NCBI RefSeq assembly: GCF_946482605.1
Contig: NZ_CAMLSE010000002.1
Span: forward strand, 372,001-436,000
DNA length: 64,000 nucleotides
Reading direction: 5' to 3'
DNA from: an uncultured Dyadobacter sp.
GTDB taxonomy: Bacteria > Bacteroidota > Bacteroidia > Cytophagales > Spirosomataceae
Shown: piece by piece, positions 8,235 to 16,526 of the stretch
Numbering within the stretch: position 1 is the first letter of the stretch
Layout of the letters: every line of letters starts with the position of its first letter
Notes under the pieces: model-generated
Seen by the model: the letters and a program-made list of their open reading frames with translations, nothing else
Told to the model about the DNA's origin: nothing
The model's database searches: none
Position numbers and translations under genes: made by a program

Positions 8235-10778
8235 CTAAGGAATCGATCGGTGCCACGATGAAACTTTTCCGCCTTTGTGAATTATTTCAAATAAAACCAT
8301 CCCACCAGTTGTTCTAACCCAAGGAAATAGCGCTATTCCATTTTTGTCTGTCTTAACACTGATATACTGATCATTTACAGCTCCTCCGGAAATGCTACAA
8401 TTTACCTCAACGTTGTCTACTGCAACCACCCCTTCTTTAATCGGAATTAGGATGATTTTGATTGGGTTTGGTATTACCGGACCTTTATTTGGTATTTCCG
8501 GATCCGCATCAAGTCCCGTACTCATATTGTTATATGAATCAAACTGCCCGGACACGTATGGAGTACTGAATTTCACAACCTTTTCGCTTTTCTCTTTGAT
8601 ATTTACCCGTACCACCTGTACTGGCGATTTGCCAAACGGTGTACTGTCTAAAATCCAATATGCTCTTGCTAACCCATTTTCATCTGTGGTGGATTCAAAA
8701 GAAGCAAGTTTGCCGGTGCCGGAAGTTACTTTCCATTCCAGATCGACATTTTTTAGTACGCGACCGTCTTCATCGGATACCTTCACGATCATCGGATCTT
8801 TAAGTTTTTCATTTGGCTTGCCAATCTGCCGATCGCCGCTTACGATTTCAATTTTATAATTCTGATTCGCCCCCCCAGTCGCCGAAAACACCACCGGCGA
8901 ACCTACCGCTGGCGTACCATCCTTCTTCTTCACTAAAACCTCCACATTCTGTCCGCCCGACGGCCCGAGCTTCCAGTTGGCTGAAACGAGACCTTCAGCA
9001 TTCGTAATGCGTTGCAGGTTCCCGAAATCGCCGCCTCCAGCGAGGATTTTCCAACTCACTTCGACGCCCATTTCCGGCTTGCCTTCGCCATTCAGCACCC
9101 GGATGGTCAATGGCTTGGCCAGTTCTTTTCCGTATTGTCCGGTCTGGCTGTTGCCGGATGCGATCTCTGCTTTCCGGTCGTTGCCGTCGAATACCGTAGC
9201 TTTAAATGTGGCCGTTGTGGAACCTTTGGCTTTGTTCGCGAAAGCTTCCAGCTGCTGTTCTCCCTTACCGGGGCCCGGTGTCCAGGTCACTTGTGCGATA
9301 CCCTCGTAGCTGGTTTCTGTTTCTGCCAAGCTCACCTTCCCTCCGCCTGATTTGATCACCCAGCTTACATTGACTTTGATGGCCGGTTTACCGTCCGCAT
9401 TCTTTACCCTCACCACCAATGGCGCTGGCAAGGCTTTGCCGCTTTCCCCTTTCTGATTATTCCCGCTGACGATCTCTGTCAGGTAAACCGGCTGCTCACC
9501 GCATTTGAGCAGTTTTAGACCCACTACCTGGAAGCAACTATCGATCGATGCTTTCGCCTGGAACAAATCGTTGGTATGGGCGGTGATGTTGGCCGCTGTC
9601 ATGAAGTCGCCTGCGAGGCTGATCAGCGAAAATGCCCTGCCCATGCTTCTCACAAATCGGAAAACGTCGTCACTTGCACCGCATTCGTCCAGTAGCTCAT
9701 CTGCATGCTCCAATGCTTCACCGGTAATGTCCAGCGCCAGCCCGGCGAATACTTCCGGGGAATTAGCCGTCGCCAGCACCGATGCTTTCTTGTCCATGAT
9801 GCTGCCGAGCAGGTCGGGAATAGATTCCAGGATGGCCGGGGCGCAGCCGTCCGGCAGCGGAAAGATATCCCGCAGGATCGCCAACAAAAAACGGTAGACA
9901 TTCTCGTTTCTGGCCATGGTGCTTTCCACGCTCCCGTCCCCGCTCAGCGGTTTGCCCGACCGGATCCGGATCGTATATTCTCCATTTCCCGAAAGTGTAA
10001 ACTGCGCCGGTTCGGGGATCCCGTAGCCGTCGCCGAACACGCCGGCCGCAGCTTCCGCCAGGTTGGTCGCAAAAAGCGTGCGGCCGCCGATGACGTATTT
10101 GGGGCCAACGGGCTTATTGTCTTTATAAACACCAGCCACGTAGGTATGGGCGACATGGTTGTTCTGAAGCATTACTTCGGTATTGGCAGTCGTGATTTTT
10201 ACCGGGTCACTGTATCCGGCTGTTTGCGTCGTCCGCAAACCCGTGCTGGACTTAAACACAGCGGCGATCGCCTGGATCAGTTCCTTGTTGGTGGTGTCGG
10301 TAACCGCCCGCCCCGATTGTAATCCTAATGCGACCTGGTCAATCAGCTTCTGGTAAGCCGGATCGGTCTTGATTTTTGCGATCATCTCTAGTTTACCCGC
10401 CGCAGAGAGCGACCGGAGCGTGAGCGTGTTCATCAAAAGTGCCAGGGCCGTCGACTCGCTGGAAATGCTATGGTCGGTCTGGCCAGGGTAGTTATAACCC
10501 AGCAGCAGCACATCCCCCTTCCGGTTGTTGAGCACGGTGGTCGAGATCTTTCCGCTGGTGTCGATGGCAAATTGGGAGGCGACCGGGATGCTGGCGCCAA
10601 CGGAAGACAGCACCGTTAACCCGGCAGTATCCGCTTTCGTGTTCTCAGGCAGAATGATCTTACCAGAAATCTGGCCTTCCTCCACGACCGGGCCCGGCAG
10701 CTGAACGCTGACTTCCCGCGTGCAGCTTAGGCAAAATAGGATGAGGTAAAAACACTGTAAGAGGAGGTGCTTTTTCAT
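8235..10778 (-). CDS. Large lipoprotein with tandem Ig-like (Big_1/invasin-type) domains; first gene of operon
   Basis: 847 residues with a lipoprotein-type signal (LILFCLSCTREV; the -3 residue of the lipobox is atypical). Residues about 25-425 form a helical and beta region without a recognised family. From about 435 there are three clear Ig-like repeats of about 105 residues, each starting E-I-x-S-G-x-x-Q-x-G and containing L..P..V.V....G.....V.V.W....G.G..... T...G.A...W..., the pattern of bacterial Ig-like group 1 domains found in invasin and intimin adhesins. A fourth, more divergent one ends the protein. Such domains usually form a stiff rod that displays or spaces a binding region. It is the first gene of a seven-gene minus-strand operon; an 18-bp palindrome lies 66 bp upstream of the start. 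Confidence 0.8.
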   Translation of the reverse strand: MKKHLLLQCFYLILFCLSCTREVSVQLPGPVVEEGQISGKIILPENTKADTAGLTVLSSVGASIPVASQFAIDTSGKISTTVLNNRKGDVLLLGYNYPGQTDHSISSESTALALLMNTLTLRSLSAAGKLEMIAKIKTDPAYQKLIDQVALGLQSGRAVTDTTNKELIQAIAAVFKSSTGLRTTQTAGYSDPVKITTANTEVMLQNNHVAHTYVAGVYKDNKPVGPKYVIGGRTLFATNLAEAAAGVFGDGYGIPEPAQFTLSGNGEYTIRIRSGKPLSGDGSVESTMARNENVYRFLLAILRDIFPLPDGCAPAILESIPDLLGSIMDKKASVLATANSPEVFAGLALDITGEALEHADELLDECGASDDVFRFVRSMGRAFSLISLAGDFMTAANITAHTNDLFQAKASIDSCFQVVGLKLLKCGEQPVYLTEIVSGNNQKGESGKALPAPLVVRVKNADGKPAIKVNVSWVIKSGGGKVSLAETETSYEGIAQVTWTPGPGKGEQQLEAFANKAKGSTTATFKATVFDGNDRKAEIASGNSQTGQYGKELAKPLTIRVLNGEGKPEMGVEVSWKILAGGGDFGNLQRITNAEGLVSANWKLGPSGGQNVEVLVKKKDGTPAVGSPVVFSATGGANQNYKIEIVSGDRQIGKPNEKLKDPMIVKVSDEDGRVLKNVDLEWKVTSGTGKLASFESTTDENGLARAYWILDSTPFGKSPVQVVRVNIKEKSEKVVKFSTPYVSGQFDSYNNMSTGLDADPEIPNKGPVIPNPIKIILIPIKEGVVAVDNVEVNCSISGGAVNDQYISVKTDKNGIALFPWVRTTGGMVLFEIIHKGGKVSSWHRSIP

Positions 10779-10843
10779 TCAAAAAATATGATAGAGTTGG
10801 GTTGCGTATCGACAAAATTGCAATGGTTTCGCTGTCCGGGGCA

Positions 10844-10861
10844 ATACCCCGATGGGGGTAT
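10844..10861. promoter_or_regulatory. 18-bp palindromic operator candidate, copy 1
   Basis: ATACCCCGATGGGGGTAT: 7-bp inverted arms ATACCCC/GGGGTAT around four bases. It is identical, in opposite orientation, to the site at 14521-14538. It lies 66 bp upstream of the envelope operon start at 10778. The layout TACCCC(C/G)-2 bp-(C/G)GGGGTA matches the 7-2-7 inverted heptamer arrangement known for NarL-type regulators, and a NarL/LuxR-type response regulator is encoded nearby at 18415-19062. The link between site and regulator is inference. Confidence 0.6.
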
Positions 10862-10899
10862 ATTTAGCGCGTCAACCGGCAGATAAACCGCGTTTTTGC

Positions 10900-13800
10900 T
10901 TATTTCACGATCAGTTTGTGGACGCGTGTCGTACCGTCCTTTTTCGTTACTTTGACCAGATAATGGCCTGGCGGCAGATGATCAATGGTGACTCCCTGGC
11001 TGAATAGTCGCGAGTAATTTCCCAGCTGCTTTCCATCGCCGCCGATGATTTCGAGCAACGCTACTTGTGAAAGCTCAGCGGCATTTAACCAGAATTTTCC
11101 GGATGCAGGATTAGGATAAATATATTTGTCGGCACGAGGTATCGCTACCTGCTCTATCTTGCTGTACGCGAATGACCCGTCCGTATCGATCATTTTCAGG
11201 CGGTAGTAAAGCTTGCCATCCTCACTGGCCTCTTGTACCAGATTTTTATCAATGGCCTCGTAGTGTTTATGCGCTCCTGTGAATGCGACTCGACCAAAAG
11301 TCTTGAATTGCCTCGCATCCGAGCTTTTTTGCAGTTCAAAATGACTGAAATTTTCGGCATCCGCTACCAACCAGCTCAATACAGCATCGTTTTCCCGGAC
11401 CCCGGCCTCAAACGAAATCAGCTGCACCGGCAGGGGATCTGACGCACCCTGTACAAAAAACCCGCTGAACCCTGTTACCTCAAAGCTTACCTCCCACCTT
11501 TCCAGGCTTGGATTCCAGATGATGTCCTCATCTTCGGGATTTATCGTCGCAGCCCCTTCTGTAGAATAAGTGGAGGGTAGTCCGGACTGATCGCTGCTCG
11601 TTCCGACCAGCTTGGTAATCAACAGATTGGCTTTTCCGGTCGCATCCGCACCGTGCGAGGGCAGATCGTCGTCAGTCCCCGCAGTCGAATTGTAATAATC
11701 GAAATCCTGCTGTGTAAAATAAAGGGTGACTATTCCGGTTGAATTGTCCGGGTCATGGTCCGGCGTAATCTGGTAATGACGCGCAACGTAGGGCTTCCCG
11801 CCGTAGAAAAATTCATCCGCTTCCAGCCAGGTTTTTGCTTCCACCCGACCACTCACCGCATTACTGCCCGTCGACGCAATGGTAGCGATAATTTTGCATT
11901 CGGAATCGACAAGCATCGGCGTCGTACCTTTCCCCACTATTTCGGCAACCGACTCATCGGACGATTCAGCGAGTGCCATCCCACTCGGGTTGAATATCGC
12001 CAGCTTGTTGCTGGTGTATTGATTAACAATGATATAGTTGTAAACCGGGTTGTATGTCGCCTTGCCCGACCCACCCGGCACGCTGTTGCATTCAGAGACA
12101 GGCCCATTGGTACCGATCGTCCCGTTGCCAAAAGTGACCGCGCCTATGTCCGTAGCAGCACCATTGTCCCAGTCGGGGCTATTGATAATGTAATTCCCGT
12201 TTTCGACAGCCAGTATGCCGCCACTGCCGAGCTGGTCGTCGGCCGCCGTTCCTATCAGAGAGTTGGCCTCACTGACAACGCCGGTAATTCCCGTCGAACC
12301 ATTTGCCCAGGTTATTGCTCCCGCATTGACCAACCCGCCATTGCGCCTCCTCGTACTGCGGATCAAATAGTTGCCGTTTGAGAGTTCGGTTAACCCTCCG
12401 AATCCGAGCCGATCACCGGCAGTTGTGCCGATAAGCGAGTTCGCAGCAGTAACCGTGCCGGAAACTCCCGTAAGGCCATCAGCCCAGGTGACGGCACCGG
12501 CGTCTGCAAGAGAGCCATTATCCCAAAAGTAGTTGGTCATCACATAATTCCCGGATGACAATGCTCTTGGTTGGTTGAAACCGACCTGATCGCTCGCGGT
12601 TGAGCCCACAAACGAATTGGCACTGCTAACCGCCCCATTTATACCGGTAGTGCCATTTCCCCAGGTTATCGCACCCACATTGACGATCGCACCATTATCC
12701 CATGAATAGCTGTTGACCACATAATTACCATTGCTCAACGCGGTTACCCGCCCATTACCGATCTGATCATTGGTTGTTGAGCCTACCAGGGAGTTATCGG
12801 GGGATATCACCCCTGCGGATCCGGTCGTTCCGTTTCCCCACCTCACAGAACCTGCGTCAACAGCCGTACCATTGTCCCATAACGGGCTGCAAACAACGTA
12901 GTTCCCGTTGCTCAGCGCGGTCACGCCGGAAGATCCTACCTGATCGTTGGTCCGGCTGCCTACCATCGAATTGGAACTATTGATTGTCCCTGCGATTCCA
13001 GTGGTTCCATTGCCCCAGGTTACTGCTCCGGCCTTTGTAGCCGGGCCATTATTCCAAAATGCATTGGCTACGACGTAGTTTCCGTTCGAAAGTATTGTCA
13101 CCCCGCCTCCACTGGCCGATCCCAGGTTTTCGCTGGCAACCGTTCCGATCAGGGAATTGGTGTCGTCTATGGGTCCGCTCACTCCGGAGGTACCGCTTCC
13201 CCAGGTCACTGCACCTGCATCCTGGGCGCCGACGCCATTATCCCAGGTCGGGGTCCTCACCAGGTAGTTGCCATTGGGAAGGGCAAAGATGCCGCCGAAC
13301 AGGGCATTTGATCCTACCTGATCCAATGCGCGGCTGCCTGTCAGCGAATTAGAGCTGCTTACAAATCCGGTCGTTCCCGTAACACCATTACAAAGTGTGA
13401 CAGCCCCTGCGGCAGCGACCGTGCCATTATCCCAATCCGGCGAGCCCACGACATAGTTGCCATTGGTGAGCGCCGTCACGCTACGGCCTACATGATCATT
13501 CACCTGGCTACCCAGCAGCGAATTGGAAGAACTAATCGTCCCCTTCAAACCGCCTTCTGCACTTCCCCAGGTTACAGCCCCCGCATCGACGATAGCCGCG
13601 AAGTCCCAATTGGACGCTCTCGTAACATAATTGCCGTTTGAAAGTATAGTCACATAGATACCGACCCCGTCATCCTTCGTTGTTCCTACCAGGGAATTAG
13701 CGGCGCTTATCGGCCCGGTAATTCCGGTAGAGGCATTTGCCCAGGTCAGGGAACCGGCGTTGGTAGCCAAGCCGTTATTCCACCGAAAAGCACCAACCAG

Positions 13801-14469
13801 ATAGTTACCTCCTGGCAGTAAGGTAATGATCATCGGCGCCAGTAAGCCGGGTTCCAGACCCACTGCCGGATTACTTACCAGCGAATTATCGCTGCTCACT
13901 ACACCCACTATGCCCGTGACTCCGTTGCCCCAGGTCACCGCCCCGCTTTGCTCCAACGCAGCATTACTCCAAGACAAGCTGGTTACCAAATAATTACCAT
14001 TGGATAAGGCGGTCACACCACCCGCTCCCACCAGGTCACCGGAAGTCGAGCCGATGAGGGAGTTCGCAGAGTTCACCACTCCGTTTATTCCTGTGGTACC
14101 ATTCACCCAGGTTACTGCACCCACATCCATCACGCTGCCATCATCCCAGTTCTGGCTTGCTACCACAAAATGCCCGTTGGCAAGCGCGGTGATTCCGCCA
14201 AGTCCTACCTGGTCGTTTTCGCTGCTGCCGGTCAGCTTGCTGATCAAGGTGTGCGATAATCCATCATAGAGATATATGGCCCCCACGTCCGGAACGCCTC
14301 CGTCATCGTAAAACGGGTCGGCTACCACGTAGTTGCCATTGGGAAGCATGATGAGTGAATGTCCAAATTCCCCGCTGCCCGCAGGCCCGGAAATCTCTAT
14401 GGTCTGGGCGTTGCCTGATGTCACCACCATTAGATAGAGAGACATGGCACAGAGTAAAATTCCTTTCAT
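10900..14469 (-). CDS. Secreted repeat protein (DUF5650-like) with type IX secretion sorting domain
   Basis: 1189 residues, signal peptide ending near TSGNAQ. Residues about 25-870 consist of 13 tandem units of about 65 residues built on NGNYVV.SP.WDNG...DAGAVTWGNGTTG..G.V...NSL.GS...DQVG, the first being degenerate; the DUF5650 repeat is remembered as having this consensus. A spacer region with beta-sandwich character follows (about 900-1090). The last 85 residues form a type A T9SS sorting domain: YIYPNPASGKFWL, then YLVKVTKKDGTTRVHKLIVK at the end. The protein should therefore be exported through the outer membrane by the Por/T9SS machinery and attached or released at the surface. Repeats of this kind read like a beta-propeller or beta-solenoid but no structure is assumed. 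It is divergent from the histidine kinase gene and shares its promoter region. Confidence 0.85.
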   Translation of the reverse strand: MKGILLCAMSLYLMVVTSGNAQTIEISGPAGSGEFGHSLIMLPNGNYVVADPFYDDGGVPDVGAIYLYDGLSHTLISKLTGSSENDQVGLGGITALANGHFVVASQNWDDGSVMDVGAVTWVNGTTGINGVVNSANSLIGSTSGDLVGAGGVTALSNGNYLVTSLSWSNAALEQSGAVTWGNGVTGIVGVVSSDNSLVSNPAVGLEPGLLAPMIITLLPGGNYLVGAFRWNNGLATNAGSLTWANASTGITGPISAANSLVGTTKDDGVGIYVTILSNGNYVTRASNWDFAAIVDAGAVTWGSAEGGLKGTISSSNSLLGSQVNDHVGRSVTALTNGNYVVGSPDWDNGTVAAAGAVTLCNGVTGTTGFVSSSNSLTGSRALDQVGSNALFGGIFALPNGNYLVRTPTWDNGVGAQDAGAVTWGSGTSGVSGPIDDTNSLIGTVASENLGSASGGGVTILSNGNYVVANAFWNNGPATKAGAVTWGNGTTGIAGTINSSNSMVGSRTNDQVGSSGVTALSNGNYVVCSPLWDNGTAVDAGSVRWGNGTTGSAGVISPDNSLVGSTTNDQIGNGRVTALSNGNYVVNSYSWDNGAIVNVGAITWGNGTTGINGAVSSANSFVGSTASDQVGFNQPRALSSGNYVMTNYFWDNGSLADAGAVTWADGLTGVSGTVTAANSLIGTTAGDRLGFGGLTELSNGNYLIRSTRRRNGGLVNAGAITWANGSTGITGVVSEANSLIGTAADDQLGSGGILAVENGNYIINSPDWDNGAATDIGAVTFGNGTIGTNGPVSECNSVPGGSGKATYNPVYNYIIVNQYTSNKLAIFNPSGMALAESSDESVAEIVGKGTTPMLVDSECKIIATIASTGSNAVSGRVEAKTWLEADEFFYGGKPYVARHYQITPDHDPDNSTGIVTLYFTQQDFDYYNSTAGTDDDLPSHGADATGKANLLITKLVGTSSDQSGLPSTYSTEGAATINPEDEDIIWNPSLERWEVSFEVTGFSGFFVQGASDPLPVQLISFEAGVRENDAVLSWLVADAENFSHFELQKSSDARQFKTFGRVAFTGAHKHYEAIDKNLVQEASEDGKLYYRLKMIDTDGSFAYSKIEQVAIPRADKYIYPNPASGKFWLNAAELSQVALLEIIGGDGKQLGNYSRLFSQGVTIDHLPPGHYLVKVTKKDGTTRVHKLIVK

Positions 14470-14520
14470 TCGATCGTATTTAGGTTACGCAAATCTCCCC
14501 CGGTGAACTCTACGGCAGCA

Positions 14521-14538
14521 ATACCCCCATCGGGGTAT
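14521..14538. promoter_or_regulatory. 18-bp palindromic operator candidate, copy 2
   Basis: ATACCCCCATCGGGGTAT, exact reverse complement of the site at 10844-10861. It lies in the 115-bp space between the divergent genes 10900-14469 (52 bp upstream of its start) and 14585-16471 (47 bp upstream). On the plus strand a TATATTTC sequence near 14561, close to the Bacteroidota TAnnTTTG box, follows at a distance suitable for activation from upstream. A regulator bound here could control both genes. Confidence 0.6.
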
Positions 14539-14584
14539 TTTTTACATGCTCCCGGTCGCTGTATATTTCGTAAAATATTTCTCC

Positions 14585-16471
14585 ATGCTCAAACCTCTCC
14601 TGACTCTGGCCCTCTTGCTTGGCCTCCTTACCCTTTGTCTTGCGCAAAAAGAACTACCTCTCCCGGCTTCCGTAAAGGCAGGTACATTCATCGCAGACGA
14701 TCGTTTTAGTGAATCCGATCTGCATGGATACGTGTATGCGTTCAGCACCGCAGACAGCAGCTTAGGCATCAGGGACTTGCTGTCCGGCAAACCCCGGTTC
14801 CGGCTCATCGAACGGGAGATCCCGCACTTTGGCAGTGACAACCGCTACCACTGGATCCGGACTGAAATAAAGAATGCGGGGTCACAAAATCGCCAGCTGG
14901 TCTCCTATTTGCACTTCAACGAGCTAACCGACGTGTGTTTTTATGTCGTTAACAATAAAGGTCAGGTCGCGTACAGGCAGGAGCATCTCAGTCAGCGGAC
15001 CTACTTCAACAGGAAACCTATCCCCTCCCGTTTTTTTGCCTTCCCGGTCGATCTGTCCGCGGGAGAGCAGGTGACGGTTTATTGGAGAATATACCGGCAA
15101 GAAAACAGTGTGGTAGCGCCTGTCAGACTGTACACCAAAGACGCATTCAACTCATTTTTGCGAACCTACGACTCGCTCGCATTCCTGTGTTTAGGCGTGA
15201 TCATTTCTGCATTCCTGCTGAGCACGTTCTTGTTTTTTGTCACCAGGTTAAAGGTCCTCTTCTTCTACGCGGGCTACTGTCTTTTTTACTTTTTCCTGTG
15301 TATTATCAACGACGGAATGGTACTTCAGTACTTCCACATCGATCCTTTTGATATCGCCATTGGCAGCCGGCTGGTCGCTACGGGCTTGATGCTGTTTTTT
15401 CTGCTCCAATTTTCGAAACACTTTCTGAGCGCTCCCGTTTTGCTGGGGCGCCCCGTGGCCCTGCTGACCGATTCCCTTTCCTATACCTTGCTTGCCCTGG
15501 GACTTACAATCGCAGTCTTCTCGTTGACTGCCTGGACTTCCGTTTTCTTTTTAATCAGCTCGTTGAGTCTGATCCTGATCTTCGTGATGATGGTCGCCGG
15601 AATGTATCACAAAAAGCACGAGGCCTTCTCCTATTTCATCGCGGTGGGGCCGTTCTTTCTGTCCTGTCTGTGGTTTGTATTGATCTCCGTTTTTGATGTC
15701 CCGGCTACCTGGTTCTATTATATGAGCCTTACCGTCATTCCGATCATCGAAATGGTTGTGCTTGGAATCGAACTCGGCAACAAACTGATCCGGGAACGCG
15801 ACAAATACTTCGAAGGTCTTCATAGTCTTCAGCGTGAGCTCGCCTCCTCTATTCTCAGGACCCAGGAATCGGAACGTCGTAGAATTGCCGCCGATCTCCA
15901 CGACGATCTGGGCGGAACGCTGGCTACTATACGTATTAAGTTTGCCACCCTCAAGCGCAACTTGTCGCTGACATCGGAATCGGGACGACCGGCGCTGGAG
16001 GTGATGGAAGACATCGAACCACTGATCCATAAAAGCAGTAACGATCTCAGGCGTATTTCACAGACGCTGATGCCGCCGGAATTTGAAAGGATCGGGTTAA
16101 CAGACAGTGTTCAGCACGCAGTCGACACGATGCCGGGGCAGACAGCTCGTTTCACCTTTCTTACAGCCGGGGAACAACGGTCCCTGCCTGCCGAAAAACA
16201 ACTGGCTATTTACAGGATCGCCACGGAAACGCTGCAGAACATCGCGCGGCGCCCTCTGGTGCGGCGCGGTTCGGTACAGCTATTTTACAGTAACGACCGG
16301 CTTCAGATCTTTGTTGAGGCGGATGAAAAGATCGATTCCTTATCAGAAGCCGAAAAAACGATACGAAAAGACCTTTCCAGCAGCTCATTGTTGGCTACGC
16401 ATCTGGGAGGTACATTTATTTTGGAAATAAGCCATTCGGGCATTTTTGTGGTTGCGGAAGTTCCTTATTGA
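14585..16471 (+). CDS. 7TM sensor histidine kinase paralogue with degenerate ATP-binding domain
   Basis: 628 residues from ATG 14585 (MLKPLLTLALLLGLL signal; the frame opens at 14546 but this start fits the signal peptide). Layout: 7TMR-DISM-type extracellular domain (about 25-190), seven-TM region (about 195-400), HisKA_3 dimerisation domain with intact phospho-acceptor motif ESERRRIAADLHDDLGG (His near 438), then a C-terminal region where the ATPase should be. There the usual N..KHA reads NIARRP, the D-x-G-x-G box reads EADEKI, and the G-x-G-L box is absent. The protein probably cannot bind ATP but could be phosphorylated in trans by, or form heterodimers with, the intact kinase encoded next. 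It is followed 55 nt later by that paralogue. Confidence 0.85.
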   Translation: MLKPLLTLALLLGLLTLCLAQKELPLPASVKAGTFIADDRFSESDLHGYVYAFSTADSSLGIRDLLSGKPRFRLIEREIPHFGSDNRYHWIRTEIKNAGSQNRQLVSYLHFNELTDVCFYVVNNKGQVAYRQEHLSQRTYFNRKPIPSRFFAFPVDLSAGEQVTVYWRIYRQENSVVAPVRLYTKDAFNSFLRTYDSLAFLCLGVIISAFLLSTFLFFVTRLKVLFFYAGYCLFYFFLCIINDGMVLQYFHIDPFDIAIGSRLVATGLMLFFLLQFSKHFLSAPVLLGRPVALLTDSLSYTLLALGLTIAVFSLTAWTSVFFLISSLSLILIFVMMVAGMYHKKHEAFSYFIAVGPFFLSCLWFVLISVFDVPATWFYYMSLTVIPIIEMVVLGIELGNKLIRERDKYFEGLHSLQRELASSILRTQESERRRIAADLHDDLGGTLATIRIKFATLKRNLSLTSESGRPALEVMEDIEPLIHKSSNDLRRISQTLMPPEFERIGLTDSVQHAVDTMPGQTARFTFLTAGEQRSLPAEKQLAIYRIATETLQNIARRPLVRRGSVQLFYSNDRLQIFVEADEKIDSLSEAEKTIRKDLSSSSLLATHLGGTFILEISHSGIFVVAEVPY

Positions 16472-16526
16472 TGCAAAAGGCCTGCTCTTTCATACCGTGA
16501 AGAGGCGTTCTACCCATTTTCTAAAT

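Noticed and set aside
8187..8256. Upstream start for the lipoprotein gene at 6718
   Set aside because: It would add 23 residues before a clear lipoprotein signal and overlap the preceding gene; the ATG at 8187 fits better.
11500..14300. Regular repeats at about 195-nt spacing, considered as CRISPR or satellite DNA
   Set aside because: Repeats are degenerate at DNA level, keep reading frame and encode the 65-residue protein repeat; there are no unique spacers and no cas genes.
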